64,000 nucleotides of DNA from Oasisia sp. SBJ-2009 (Eukaryota; Annelida; Polychaeta; Sabellida; Siboglinidae). Location: positions 1,180,501-1,244,500 of the forward strand of contig OZ024862.1 in NCBI GenBank assembly GCA_964017155.1. The letters are read 5' to 3'. The notes below the pieces were generated by a model, which searched no databases, was not told the origin of the DNA, and was given only the letters and a program-made list of their open reading frames with translations. Both the position numbers and the translations under genes were made by a program. Within the stretch, counting starts at the first letter, position 1. Each line of letters starts with the position of its first letter. Positions 25,801-33,061 of this stretch are shown in pieces.

Positions 25801-28800
25801 CTTGTGATGACCGACTGAGTGTCCACATACTTGTAGGTGCTGGACCGCTGTCAACATCTGATGTCTGCGTCCAGCCCCAGGCTGCGGCTGCTAGTGCTGG
25901 ACACTGTGGGAAAGTGTTGTCAGGCCTTGAAGACAACTCAAGGTCAGTGGCCACTGAGTGTATCACCATGAGTGTATCACCATGAGTGTATCACTGTGAG
26001 TGTATCACTATGAATGTATCACTATGAGTGTATCACTATGAGTGTATCACTATGAGTGTATCACAATGTATCACATCTTGGGTGTTACACACTGTGCTGT
26101 CAACAGGGTTTCTAATGTCCTGGCTAACTTGGTCTCTCTACGTCTTTCGTATCTTCCTAATTTTTTCCCATTTTTTCTGAAGTCTGTTGTAAAATAATTA
26201 CATTAAATAATGACAACTAATTGGCTGTAGACTCGGACAAACATTTTCTTCACAGGATATTGAACCTGGAGGTGGTTTGAGCAAGTACTAAAGATTATTA
26301 TATTTTTGTTTTTTGTTAACTTTTGTTGATATAATCCATAAATCATAGTTTGTATTGAGCTTTATTTAAATGTAATCTAGCAATATATTTTATTCAGTAT
26401 GTTTAGCTATTTCAGCAATATTGCTCATCGTTTTCTTCATCGTTTCATTTACCCATCATTTTACTATTCACAAGTCTGTTTATGTAAACTAAGATGTTTA
26501 CTGTTTAACTTTTCACTCAGTAATTTACCTTGCTTACATGTATTTTAGTTGCAGTATATTATCAAAATTGTAAACTTTGAATGAGAATGAGACATCAGCC
26601 CCAGATTTGATGGTGTCTAAATAAAGCATGTTGTAATCCTCAAGTATTGTCAGATGTGTTTGATGTTCTTGCAGAGAAGCTGCTGCCCCTGATCCACAAA
26701 CTGTGGCCCCCGTTTGCTCACAGATTCAATGACAGTGAAGAAATGGTTGTTATGAAGGTATGAACAAGTTTTCTTACACAGTATCTGATAATTGGGGTAG
26801 TTACTGAACATTTTACAGCACTGACGGTAGACATGGCTGTGTCTCAATATGGTAGAAAACATGAATAAGAAAGCAGCTAATATGATTCCAGAAGTTAAAG
26901 TTCTTAGTTTTGAAACATGCCTAAAAGGTTGTGGTTTAAGTAAGACTAAAAGGTTGTGGTTTAAGTAAGACTAAAAGGTTGTGGTTTAAGTCAGACTAAA
27001 AAGTTGTGGTTTAAGTCAGACTAAAGATAATGAGATAATGATCAGGTAGAATATTTAAAGATATTTGATGGTTTTGGAAATATAAATGTTTCCTCAGTTA
27101 AGAAGGCCAGAAGGACTGGCGGCCATGAAGTGAGGGTGGTGAAGGACCAGTGCAGATTGGATGTGAGAAAGTAGTCAGTCTAAGAAAGCTGTCTACATAA
27201 CAGAACATATGAGCTGCCTGTGTTGGTGCTAGCAGCATGAATGAGCTTAAAAACAAATACCTCCGAATAGTTAGTATATCTGCACACAGGCAGTAACTGG
27301 CCAGGCCCTACGACCAGGACGTGTGACGTCTGTTTCCACACAGGCAGTAACTGGCCAGACCCTACAACCAGGACGTGTGACGTCTGTTTCCACACAGGCA
27401 GTAACTGGCCAGACCCTACAACCAGGACGTGTGACGTCTGTTTCCACACAGGCAGTAACTGGCCAGGCCCTACAACCAGGACGTGTGACGTCTGTTTCCA
27501 CACAGGCAGTAACTGGCCAGGCCCTACAACCAGGACGTGTGACGTCTGTTTCCACACAGGCAGTAACTGGCCAGGCCCTACAACCAGGACGTGTGACGTC
27601 TGTTTCCACACAGGCAGTAACTGGCCAGGCCCTACAACCAGGACGTGTGACGTCTGTTTCCACACAGGCAGTAACTGGCCAGGCCCTACAACCAGGACGT
27701 GTGACGTCTGTTTCAGGCCTTTGAGACGCTCTACATCATGGCTGGTGTTTGTGGAGATTTCATTCGCCAAAGGACTGCAAAAGACGTCTTACCTAAAATG
27801 GCATCCTATCTTGAGAAGCAGGCAGGTGTGAGGTAAGAGCTTTGTTGTACACAGATGAGAGTGAGGTAAGATCACTTTTGTAAGCAGGTGAGAGTGAGGT
27901 AAGATCACTTTTGTAAGCAGGTGAGTGTGAGGTAAGATTACTTTTGTAAAGTGGTGAGAGTGAGGTCAGGCCGTTGTATCTCTTCAAGAATGTTGTTGTT
28001 TTAGAGTATCAAGGTCAGGCCACTGTATATCTTCAAGAATGTTGTTGTTTTAGTATCACAGTCATGCTGCTGCATCTCTTCATGAGTGTTGATGTTTCAG
28101 TGTGACAGTCGGGCCGTCCTATCGCTTCACCGTGGCCAGTCGACTGCAGTGCTGCATGTTGCAGGGGGTTGGAGAACTCTGCAGAACGGTGAGGGACTCT
28201 TTAGAGGGTGAGGTACTGTTTAGGGGGTGTGGCACTGTTTAGAGGGTGAGGCACTGTTTAGGGGGTGAGGTACTGTTTAAGGGGTGAGGCACTGTTTAGA
28301 GGGTGAGGCACTGTGTAGGGGGTGAGGTACTGTTTAAGGGGTGAGGCACTGTTTAGAGGGTGAGGCACTGTGTAGGGGGTGAGGCACTGTTTACAGGGTG
28401 AGGCACTGTTTAGGGGGTGAGGCACTGTTTAGAGGGTGAGGCACTGTTTAGGGGGTGAGGCACTGTTTAGGGGGTGAGGGACTACATATAAAAAGCCACA
28501 CAAACAAACTAAAGCATTGTAAAATTATCCAACTGAGCAGGAGGATTGGAGAACAGAGAGTAATATCAGTGAAGGAATACTGCATAGAAAGTATTAATGT
28601 CCACAATGCACTGTAAATGAATAGGATTATAAGTTAATGTAGCAAATTAGCAGGATGGTTGTGTTAATACGAGCAGGTTGACAGTGTATCACTTGTCATG
28701 TACAGGTGGATAGTGTATCACTTGTCATCTGCAGGTGGACAGTGTATCACTTGTCATGTGCAGGTTGGCAATGTATCACTTGTCATGTACATGTGGACAG

Positions 28801-31028
28801 TGTATCACTTGTCATGTACACGTGGACAGTGTATCACTTGTCATGTACAGGTGGACAGTGTATCACTTGTCATGTACACGTGGACAGTGTATCACTTGTC
28901 ATGTACATGTGGACAGTGTATCACTTGTCATGTACAGGTGGACAGTGTATCACTTGTCATGTACATGTGGACAGTGTATCACTTGTCATGTACATGTGGA
29001 CAGTGTATCACTTGTCATGTACAGGTGGACAGTGTATCACTTGTCATGTACACGTGGACAGTGTATCACTTGTCATGTACAGGTGGACAGTGTATCATTT
29101 GTCATGTACAGGTGGACAGTGTATCATTTGTCATGTACAGGTGGACAGTGTATCATTTGTCATGTACAGGTGGACAGTGTATCATTTGTCATGTACAGGT
29201 GGACAGTGTATCACTTGTTATGTACAGGTGGACAGTGTATCACTTGTCATGTACAGGTGGACAGTGTATCCCTTGTCATGTACAGGTGGACAGTGTATCA
29301 CTTGTCATGTACAGGTGGACAGTGTATCACTTGTCATGTACAGGTGGACAGTGTTGTCGTGTTGTAGTTGGGTCTACATGAGAGTGACACGGGGCGACTT
29401 GCTGTGACATGTGTTCCGTACCTGAGCAGTAGACAACCTGCCCACCTGCAGCAGGTAGGCAGTGCACATGCACAGGTAGATCAGACACTTGTGTCTCACA
29501 AGAGCTGTCTGCTTCGTATTTCTTTGTCCTGTTTTGACTTTTTGCACAATTTAATTTACATAGAAATATACAGACTAATAGTTACCAACTTGTGTGGTGG
29601 ATCAGTGCCTTGCTGTTATGTTGTAGGCCTGTCTACAGACATTTGAGGAACTACAGATAATTGATCCAGACACTGTATGGTTGCTTCTATGTGACATATA
29701 TTGCCCACAGCCATTGATTGCACCACATCCGGCTTTCAAGGACATCAAGGTTTGTAATCACCACAGTTGATATCATTATTATAGTTCTAATCCACTCCTT
29801 AAGTCTGCTCAAAACTCTACTGCTGGACTGACCTGTCCAGTTGGACACCTGGACTGACCTGTCCAGTTGAACACCTGGACTGACCTGTCCAGTTGGACAC
29901 CTGGACTGACCTGTCCAGTTGGACACCTGGACTGACCTGTCCAGTTGGACACCTGGACTGACCTGTCCAGTTGGACACCTGGACTGACCTGTCCAGTTGG
30001 ACACCTGGACTGACCTGTCCAGTTGGACACCTGGACTGACCTGTCCAGTTGGACACCTGGACTGACCTGTCCAGTTGGACACACATGGACTGACCTGTCC
30101 AGTTGGACACCTGGACTGACCTGTCCAGTTGGACACCTGGACTGACCTGTCCAGTTGGACACCTGGACTGACCTGTCCAGTTGGACACACATGGACTGAC
30201 CTGTCCAGTTGGACACCTGGACTGACCTGTCCAGTTGGACACACATGGACTGACCTGTCCAGTTGGACACCTGGACTGACCTGTCCAGGTGGACACCTGG
30301 ACTGACCTGTCCAGTTGGACACCTGGACTGACCTGTCCAGTTGGACACACATGGACTGACCTGTCCAGTTGGACACACATGGACTGACCTGTCCAGTTGG
30401 ACACACATGGACTGACCTGTCCAGTTGGACACACATGGACTGACCTGTCCAGTTGGACACCTGGACTGACCTGTCCAGTTGGACACACATGGACTGACCT
30501 GTCCAGTTGGACACACATGGACTGACCTGTCCAGTTGGACACACATGGACTGACCTGTCCAGTTGGACACACATGGACTGACCTGTCCAGTTGAACACAC
30601 CTGGACTGACCTGTCCAGTTGAACACACCTGGACTGACCTGTCCAATTGAACACCTGGACTGACCTGTCCAGTTAGACACACCTGGACTGACCTGTCCAG
30701 TTGAACACCATCTCAACTTCTCTGGAAGCATTAGGCCATACTGCAATTAATATGCAGACTATTCGTGTACAAATGTCCACCATTGCTTGTAGCCAGGTAC
30801 TCATTAATACAACCGAGAAAACGAGCGAAGGAGAATGAACAAGTATATATGTATACGCTTAAAGTGTTATTTCAGGTGGCAGGAAGTGAAGAGAGAAATG
30901 AGTACACAGACAATGTAACCACCCTGATGGCCAGGACAGACAGAGACAGACACACGGCAAGTGTACCAGGGAATGGCTGTAGAGACCACACAATAGCACC
31001 ACTGGAAGGAAAGTGGGACAGAGTGTAG
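5588..31028 (+). CDS. TTI1: TELO2-interacting protein 1 homolog (TTI1), 25 coding exons, complete
   Basis: Joining 25 exons gives 3321 nt, that is 1106 codons plus stop; every junction keeps phase. Human TTI1 is about 1089 residues. Family-typical blocks in order are FECLRPVCVQLTR near the N-terminus, LQEYVLFPLRL, a tryptophan/ADKL block in exon 7, GYLKLLG (exon 9), DEKIFEEV (exon 11), LLVDHFLDQFHQ (exon 12), LYPVLEKLG (exon 15), DYLVNDVSLRLRHF (exon 16), an acidic linker (exon 18), and PDTVWLLLCDIYCP near the C-terminus. TTI1 is an all-helical HEAT-repeat scaffold. With TELO2 and TTI2 it forms the TTT complex, which works with HSP90 and R2TP to stabilise mTOR, ATM, ATR and DNA-PK. The start is the first ATG after an in-frame stop at 5564. 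Only one intron is non-canonical (GC-AG at 9108). Almost every intron holds a tandem array, many built from the neighbouring splice site. The gene is convergent with the AFAP1-family gene. Confidence 0.93.
5824..6070. repeat. TTI1 intron 1: 19-bp units from the donor, then (CA)n
   Basis: From the donor GTGAGTCACTAC onward, about five copies of a 19-bp unit containing GACTGAGTCACTAC run to about 5930. CA/CG dinucleotide repeats follow to 6070. Confidence 0.85.
6152..6291 (+). CDS. TTI1: TTI1 exon 2 (codons 79-126)
   Basis: Begins after GTTGTCAG and ends before GTGAGA. Encodes HEALLVEVLACVRVVLRG, a helical HEAT-type segment. It enters after two codon bases and leaves after one. Confidence 0.9.
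6292..6932. other. TTI1 intron 2, AT-rich, nothing recognised
   Basis: An intron without an obvious tandem array; the open frame at 6421-6642 is not supported by any motif. Confidence 0.6.
6933..7008 (+). CDS. TTI1: TTI1 exon 3 (codons 126-151)
   Basis: Begins after TTTTTTCAG and ends before GTACAG. Encodes a helix containing CEELKLELVRCVSDLMAS. Phase agrees with exons 2 and 4. Confidence 0.85.
7096..7800. repeat. TTI1 intron 3: 46-bp minisatellite, about 15 copies
   Basis: The unit contains TGTCCTGACATGTTCACTTG and CTCCTGTGACTCC; spacing measured at 46 bp. Copies differ mainly at one C/G and one C/T site. Confidence 0.92.
7846..8000 (+). CDS. TTI1: TTI1 exon 4 (codons 151-203)
   Basis: Begins after CCTTGTAG and ends before GTAAAG. 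Encodes LPALGHAVSLLLHLAE and ELRVESMQCLCALAQ, a clear HEAT helix pair. Confidence 0.9.
8319..8437 (+). CDS. TTI1: TTI1 exon 5 (codons 203-242)
   Basis: Begins after TTGTTCCAG and ends before GTATGT. Encodes FASFLPGIAVSLCHVITG. The last bases and the donor are repeated downstream (8425-8500). A decoy TTCCAGTGTC copy lies at about 8251. Confidence 0.9.
8425..8500. repeat. Exon 5 end plus donor in 28-bp tandem copies
   Basis: GCCGTCACCAAGGTATGTCA, spanning the last exon 5 codons and the donor, occurs three times at 28-bp spacing. The first copy is the real junction. Confidence 0.9.
8648..8742. repeat. (CTGG)n / (CCAG)n inverted repeat
   Basis: A run of CTGG tetranucleotides is followed by CTGGCGGCGG, two bases (CA), CCGCCGCCAG and a run of AGCC. 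The arms pair perfectly for about 28 bp (8685-8712 with 8715-8742). Confidence 0.9.
8841..9010. repeat. TTI1 intron 5: 17-bp minisatellite
   Basis: About ten copies of AGTGACATGGTGACACC and variants run up to the exon 6 acceptor. Confidence 0.85.
9017..9107 (+). CDS. TTI1: TTI1 exon 6 (codons 243-273), followed by a GC donor
   Basis: Begins after GTTTCAG. Encodes CAVDSWVRLVTLVLGDR. It ends CAAG and is followed by GCAAGT, a classic GC-AG intron donor. Exon 7 joins in phase. Confidence 0.85.
9200..9570. repeat. TTI1 intron 6: 46-bp array carrying acceptor plus exon 7 start
   Basis: TTTTGTAGTGACACAG followed by CGCCAGGTAAATGTCACAG recurs with 46-bp spacing about eight times (9227 to 9551). The last copy is the real exon 7 start. 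Confidence 0.92.
9556..9739 (+). CDS. TTI1: TTI1 exon 7 (codons 273-334)
   Basis: Begins after TTTTGTAG. Encodes TKEWVAMAADKLRLLVTQI, matching the conserved Trp/DKL block. A second acceptor 15 nt inside (GTCGCCAG) would keep frame. A GTAAGT at 9571, inside the exon, could act as a cryptic donor. The real donor is GTGCGT at 9740. Confidence 0.88.
9932..10140 (+). CDS. TTI1: TTI1 exon 8 (codons 334-404)
   Basis: Begins after TCTTCAAG. Encodes STGILLEVLVALTCDEYPNV and a following helix. The donor GTAGGT at 10141 is the first base of a 20-bp array in which the donor is repeated about 20 times. Confidence 0.9.
10131..10545. repeat. TTI1 intron 8: 20-bp array carrying the exon 8 donor
   Basis: About 20 copies of GTAGGTACCACACACTGCAA, beginning exactly at the splice donor. 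Each unit repeats the exon end CACACTGCAA plus GTAGGT. Confidence 0.95.
10683..10739 (+). CDS. TTI1: TTI1 exon 9 (codons 404-423)
   Basis: Begins after TTTTTAG and ends before GTAAGT. Encodes LKLFSGYLKLLG, a block conserved in vertebrate TTI1. Confidence 0.92.
10966..13040. repeat. TTI1 intron 9: 21-bp array, about 98 copies
   Basis: The unit reads GCCAGAGGGAGGTCCTCACT plus one base, with TAGCC/TGGCC and CTCA/CTAA variants. The 706-codon open frame across it is a repeat by-product. Confidence 0.95.
13129..13248 (+). CDS. TTI1: TTI1 exon 10 (codons 423-463)
   Basis: Begins after TGTTGTCAG and ends before GTGAGT. Encodes QRVSLALLQILELDTSQV, matching the 'LIQVLELD' region of the family. Confidence 0.92.
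13434..15026. mobile_element. hAT-like non-autonomous DNA transposon in TTI1 intron 10
   Basis: The left end AAGGATGGGACGAA matches the inverted right end TTAGGATGGAACGAA. The subterminal regions are rich in GAATATTCGA-type motifs on both sides (13460-13490; 14890-15000). The element interrupts the minisatellite zone: CACTTGGTAGT lies on the left and AACTTGTAGGT on the right, a possible imperfect target duplication. I see no transposase. The class is inference from the end sequence and subterminal repeats. Confidence 0.6.
15028..16209. repeat. TTI1 intron 10: 43-bp minisatellite, about 27 copies
   Basis: The unit contains TCTGGACTAGAGTGGATCAC and GGGTAGTATGAGGCATCAG. Two alternating variants occur (CACTGGG / CAATTGG). 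Confidence 0.92.
16210..16789. other. TTI1 intron 10, 3' part
   Basis: AT-rich intron sequence ending in a pyrimidine-rich tract before the exon 11 acceptor. No other feature seen. Confidence 0.6.
16790..16915 (+). CDS. TTI1: TTI1 exon 11 (codons 463-505)
   Basis: Begins after TTCCCTGCAG and ends before GTTTGT. Encodes KHFVDEKIFEEVVLIARMLG, matching the family 'FTDERIF...LLGYYG' block. Confidence 0.92.
16920..18925. repeat. TTI1 intron 11: 18-bp array, about 110 copies with higher-order structure
   Basis: Units are TGTGTCTACTTGGACATC and variants (ACACC, TCATC, ACGCC). A frameshifting junction, GGACGCCTGACGCCTGTG, recurs at about 17781, 18689 and 18858, so blocks of about 907 and 170 bp were duplicated as wholes. 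Long frames here are artefacts. Confidence 0.95.
19037..19485. repeat. TTI1 intron 11: degenerate TTTGAGTTGACC repeats up to exon 12 acceptor
   Basis: About 20 degenerate copies of a 20-30-bp unit around TTTGAGTTGACCTCTGAATG. Some resemble the real junction, for example TTTCAGTTGACCTCC at about 19137 versus TTGCAGGTGACCTCC at exon 12. Confidence 0.75.
19486..19599 (+). CDS. TTI1: TTI1 exon 12 (codons 505-543)
   Basis: Begins after AATGTTGCAG and ends before GTAGCT. Encodes DLHLLVDHFLDQFHQSS, a strongly conserved segment. Confidence 0.93.
19688..19812. repeat. (AT)n microsatellite in TTI1 intron 12
   Basis: TA dinucleotide tract with short interruptions. Confidence 0.9.
19862..19922 (+). CDS. 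TTI1: TTI1 exon 13 (codons 543-563)
   Basis: Begins after TCTTGTAG and ends before GTATGT. Encodes a short GLDVDVKLRTNDPS segment, like the family GLEVED linker. Confidence 0.8.
19923..20722. other. TTI1 intron 13, 5' part
   Basis: Ordinary intron sequence; short open frames have no recognisable motif. Nothing else seen. Confidence 0.55.
20725..21690. repeat. TTI1 intron 13: 24-bp array, about 40 copies
   Basis: The unit contains GATGACTTGATGTGTATCAC plus TAGT or TATT, often alternating, giving a 48-bp dimer. It is open on both strands, so the long frames are spurious. Confidence 0.93.
21981..22185 (+). CDS. TTI1: TTI1 exon 14 (codons 563-631)
   Basis: Begins after ATGTTTAG and ends before GTTGGT. 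It holds a Ser/Thr-rich stretch (codons about 575-595), then QVCLLLEGVSVFAQ, matching the 'ICIQLEGIGQFA' helix. Its last ~27 bases and the donor are repeated in the intron. Confidence 0.9.
22159..22440. repeat. TTI1 intron 14: exon 14 end plus donor in degenerate tandem copies
   Basis: The exon end GGCGTTAGTGTATTTGCACAG and GTTGGTATCATCTGCAAC recur as GGCTTTAGTGTATTCACAC, GTTGGTATCATCTGCAAC and so on, about five times at roughly 50-bp spacing. Confidence 0.85.
22677..22813 (+). CDS. TTI1: TTI1 exon 15 (codons 632-677)
   Basis: Begins after TTGTTTCAG and ends before GTGCGT. Encodes HALYPVLEKLGSDNALITQ, highly conserved. Confidence 0.93.
22976..23290. repeat. TTI1 intron 15: 18-bp array
   Basis: About 16 copies of GTGTTGACTGAATTGATG and variants, ending about 40 bases before exon 16. 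Confidence 0.92.
23329..23500 (+). CDS. TTI1: TTI1 exon 16 (codons 677-734)
   Basis: Begins after CACTGACAG and ends before GTGAGT. Encodes ENADYLVNDVSLRLRHF, a TTI1 signature segment. Confidence 0.94.
23634..23755. repeat. TTI1 intron 16: 23-bp repeat, five copies
   Basis: AGAAGTTAGTGGACAGTGTC plus TGT in near-identical tandem copies. Confidence 0.9.
23920..24562. repeat. TTI1 intron 16: 63-bp array carrying acceptor plus exon 17 start
   Basis: TGTTGTTTCAGTTGCTGTGT recurs at 63-bp spacing about ten times. The last copy is the real acceptor TTGTTTCAG with exon 17 start TTGCTG. Confidence 0.93.
24556..24660 (+). CDS. TTI1: TTI1 exon 17 (codons 735-769)
   Basis: Begins after GTTGTTTCAG and ends before GTAAGC. 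Encodes LLRSLDECYEDRAVDFVRVL and SKWFPHSE. The acceptor and first codons are repeated upstream; the 3' end is repeated downstream. Confidence 0.92.
24661..24875. repeat. TTI1 intron 17: degenerate copies of exon 17 end
   Basis: Exon 17 ends TCTCAAAGTGGTTCCC..AGTGAAGTAAGC. Three related blocks in the intron carry ATCTCAAAGTGGTTCCCAAA followed by GGTGAAGTAGC or GGTAAAGTAAGC. Confidence 0.75.
25146..25403 (+). CDS. TTI1: TTI1 exon 18 (codons 770-855), acidic linker
   Basis: Begins after CCCTGGCAG and ends before GTGGGT. Encodes a charged, Asp/Glu-rich linker that includes VAEFIKDHHTQRLVADG, then PKHLQIVTQ leading into the C-terminal helices. The acidic linker also occurs in vertebrate TTI1. Confidence 0.92.
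25480..25836. repeat. TTI1 intron 18: 29-bp array ending at exon 19 acceptor
   Basis: About 12 copies of a unit with GACTGACTGAATGTGTGGAT and ACTTGTGAT. The last copy becomes ATACTTGTAG, the real acceptor. Confidence 0.9.
25837..25942 (+). CDS. TTI1: TTI1 exon 19 (codons 856-891)
   Basis: Begins after ATACTTGTAG and ends before GTCAGT. Encodes VLDRCQHLMS and LRLLVLDTVGKCCQAL, a HEAT helix pair. Confidence 0.92.
25943..26070. repeat. TTI1 intron 19: 14-bp array next to the donor
   Basis: About nine copies of GAGTGTATCACTAT and variants, starting within 15 bases of the splice donor. Confidence 0.85.
26071..26674. other. TTI1 intron 19, 3' part
   Basis: AT-rich intron sequence, no array or gene seen. 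Confidence 0.6.
26675..26757 (+). CDS. TTI1: TTI1 exon 20 (codons 891-918)
   Basis: Begins after TTCTTGCAG and ends before GTATGA. Encodes KLLPLIHKLWPPFAHRF, the conserved 'LLPLAHQAWP' block. Confidence 0.93.
26920..27025. repeat. TTI1 intron 20: 25-bp repeat, four copies
   Basis: ACTAAAAGGTTGTGGTTTAA plus GTAAG/GTCAG repeated. Confidence 0.88.
27287..27716. repeat. TTI1 intron 20: 54-bp array ending at exon 21 acceptor
   Basis: About eight near-identical units with CACACAGGCAGTAACTGGCC and GACGTGTGACGTCTGTTTCC. The final unit ends TCTGTTTCAG, the real acceptor; internal units have TTTCCACACAG instead. Confidence 0.93.
27717..27832 (+). CDS. TTI1: TTI1 exon 21 (codons 919-957)
   Basis: Begins after CTGTTTCAG and ends before GTAAGA. 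Encodes AGVCGDFIRQRTAKDVLPKM, conserved. Confidence 0.93.
27820..27965. repeat. TTI1 intron 21: exon 21 end plus donor in about 33-bp copies
   Basis: AAGCAGGCAGGTGTGAGGTAAGA at the true junction is echoed by AAGCAGGTGAGAGTGAGGTA and similar about four times, each with GAGGTAAGA. Confidence 0.85.
27975..28130. repeat. TTI1 intron 21: acceptor and exon 22 start in three degenerate copies
   Basis: TCTTCAAGAATGTTGTTGTT..TAG followed by TATCA.GGTCAGGCC occurs twice before the real TGAGTGTTGATGTTTCAG and TGTGACAGTCGGGCCGTCC. Confidence 0.75.
28101..28188 (+). CDS. TTI1: TTI1 exon 22 (codons 957-986)
   Basis: Begins after GATGTTTCAG and ends before GTGAGG. Encodes RLQCCMLQGVGELC, conserved. Confidence 0.92.
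28189..28478. repeat. TTI1 intron 22: 18-bp array carrying the donor
   Basis: About 16 copies of GTGAGGCACTGTTTAGGG, beginning exactly at the exon 22 donor GTGAGG. Confidence 0.93.
28677..29367. repeat. TTI1 intron 22: 29-bp array ending at exon 23
   Basis: About 23 copies of a unit with GTGGACAGTGTATCACTTGT and CATGTACAG, each ending in a CAG that could serve as an acceptor. The last unit degenerates into the real GTTGTAG acceptor. Confidence 0.92.
29368..29454 (+). CDS. TTI1: TTI1 exon 23 (codons 987-1015)
   Basis: Begins after GTGTTGTAG and ends before GTAGGC. Encodes a segment ending VPYLSSRQPAHLQQ, matching the family 'IYLSVKQPVKLQEA' region. Confidence 0.9.
29627..29749 (+). CDS. TTI1: TTI1 exon 24 (codons 1016-1056)
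   Basis: Begins after ATGTTGTAG and ends before GTTTGT. Encodes DPDTVWLLLCDIYCPQP, the conserved C-terminal helix. Confidence 0.93.
29815..30715. repeat. TTI1 intron 24: 26/28-bp array, about 34 copies
   Basis: Units read TTGGACACCTGGACTGACCT plus GTCCAG, with an ACACATGG length variant two bases longer. Open frames in all minus-strand phases are spurious. Confidence 0.93.
30876..31028 (+). CDS. TTI1: TTI1 exon 25 (codons 1057-1106 and stop)
   Basis: Begins after TTATTTCAG. It holds NEYTDNVTTLM, matching the family NPYTTNVLQLL end, then about 30 further residues before the TAG at 31026-31028. Confidence 0.9.
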   Translation: MAGSEERNEYTDNVTTLMARTDRDRHTASVPGNGCRDHTIAPLEGKWDRV

Positions 31029-31042
31029 ATGGTGATACTTCA

Positions 31043-31048
31043 AATAAA
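31043..31048 (+). terminator. TTI1 polyadenylation signal
   Basis: AATAAA lies 15 bases after the stop codon, followed by T-rich sequence. This implies a very short 3' UTR. Another AATAAA occurs at about 31202. Confidence 0.6.
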
Positions 31049-32100
31049 TGTCTTCTTTTACACAAAATGTCCTTGTTTCTACAGAACTAAACAAATGTGG
31101 TGTGTTAGAATGTTATTTTATTTGCCACAAACATTGTTGCAGATACAGTGAAATTAAGATGTAACAAAATAATGTAACATATTCAAAATAATGTGACAGT
31201 AAAATAAATGCCAATCGCACCTTCATTTGAACAGGTTGCTTAATTTCCTTACAAATCTCATTGTTATGGACATCAGAAAGCATCACCTATGTCAGCACAG
31301 TTCCTGTCATTACAGTCCCTATATTGTCATGATGCCTATGTCGTCACTGTACCTAAATTGTCGCAGTCCCTATATCATCACAGTCCCTAAATCGTCACGG
31401 TTCCTGCGTCATCATGCTCTGTATATCATCACGGTACCTATGTCGTCACGGTCCCTACGTTGTCATCGTCCTTACATCATCACAGTTCTTACATTGTTAC
31501 AATCCACTGTCTGGCACATGGTTATATTCCGCACAAGCAATGTCGACACAACAATTATGATTTCTTTATAAAACAGCTTTAGCTTTTTACAGTTAACATT
31601 TCAACAATTTTCCACAGTGTAGATTCTGTGAATATAACAATGATTTATTTCCACAAGTGTTCAGTGCGTACCTCTAGTTACGTAGGCAAAACCCCTCACA
31701 ACACTGGATTGTACTCACCAGGTATACTGTCTGTAGCAGTACTAGAGTATTGTAAAATATGTTCCAACATTAAATGACGTAGAATGTCTTAGCATGATTT
31801 TATACAAGTAATCAATGCTAGCCCCCAACAAATATATAGTCTGGAGTCACAGGTAGATATTCACACAGTTTAGCCATATTTTTCCATTATAAAATAAAGT
31901 TAAATGTAAAATATTTAAAATGTGTAATATTTTTACAATAGGAAGCGTCACAGATTGTCACAAAACGGTGTATAACAATGGCAGTGGTTGTCACATCCAA
32001 GGCTGTGCATCAATGACACTCACATGACAAGGCACCATGCAGAGATGGACCTGGCTGTCACCTGAACTATGCTGAAAAGGAGACATTTGGAGGTCCCACA
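31049..32100. other. Convergent intergenic region, left part
   Basis: AT-rich sequence with a degenerate ~20-bp repeat around CAGTCCCTATATCATCAC at 31300-31510. Minus-strand AATAAA signals (TTTATT on plus) occur at 31117-31122 and 31645-31650. They could end the AFAP1-family transcript if its 3' UTR is very long. No gene seen. Confidence 0.5.
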
Positions 32101-32104
32101 AAGA

Positions 32105-32885
32105 GGACCCAAAGTAACACTGCAAGATAATGACATGGCAAGATAAAGACCAGGTTTTACGTCAAGTGTCATGATAGTGACATGGTTTTACGTCAAGTGT
32201 CATGATAGTGACATGGCAAGATAAAGACCAGGTTTTACGTCAAGTGTCATGATAGTGACATGGCAAGATAAAGACCAGGTTTTACGTCAAGTGTCATGAT
32301 AGTGACATGGCAAAAGTAGGACCAGGTCCTCTGTCAAGACGAAGACCAGGTTTTATGTCAAGTGTCGTGATAGTGACATGGCAAGATAAAGACCAGGTTT
32401 TACGTCAAGTGTCATGATAGTGACATGGCAAGATAAAGACCAGGTTTTACGTCAAGTGTCATGATAGTGACATGGCAAAAGTAGGACCAGGTTTTACGTC
32501 AAGTGTCATGATAGTGACATGGCAAAAGTAGGACCAGGTCCTCTGTCAAGACGAAGACCAGGTTTTATGTCAAGTGTCGTGATAGTGACATGGCAAGATA
32601 AAGACCAGGTTTTATGTCAAGTGTCATGATAGTGACATGGCAAGAGAAGGACCAGGTCCTCTGTCAAGACGAAGACCAGGTTTTATGTCAAGTGTCATGA
32701 TAGTGACATGGCAAGAGAAGGACCTCTGTCAAGATAAGACCAGGTCTTATGTCAAGTTTTATGACTCACCCAAGTTGTGTCACCGTGACACCAGCCAGTG
32801 ACGTGATTGGAGTAAATGTGTCACTATGACACCAGCCAGTGACATGGTTGGTGTAAATGTGTCACTATGACACCAGTCAGTTGGA
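32105..32885. repeat. 47-bp minisatellite plus short CACTATGACACCAG repeats
   Basis: The unit contains AAGATAAAGACCAGGTTTTA and GTCAAGTGTCATGATAGTG; about ten copies with insertion variants run to about 32750, followed by two and a half related ~56-bp copies. Confidence 0.88.
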
Positions 32886-33061
32886 GTACATTTTAAAACA
32901 TCAATGTTGATGAAAGTCATTGATTTGGACATATCACTATGTCTCATTGCGAGTGGACAAAGGGGTGACCACACAAATAGGCTTGTTTCACCAAATATAC
33001 AAGACGATATAAAATACAACAAACACATATAAACACAGAGGATATGAACACATTCCCAAAC

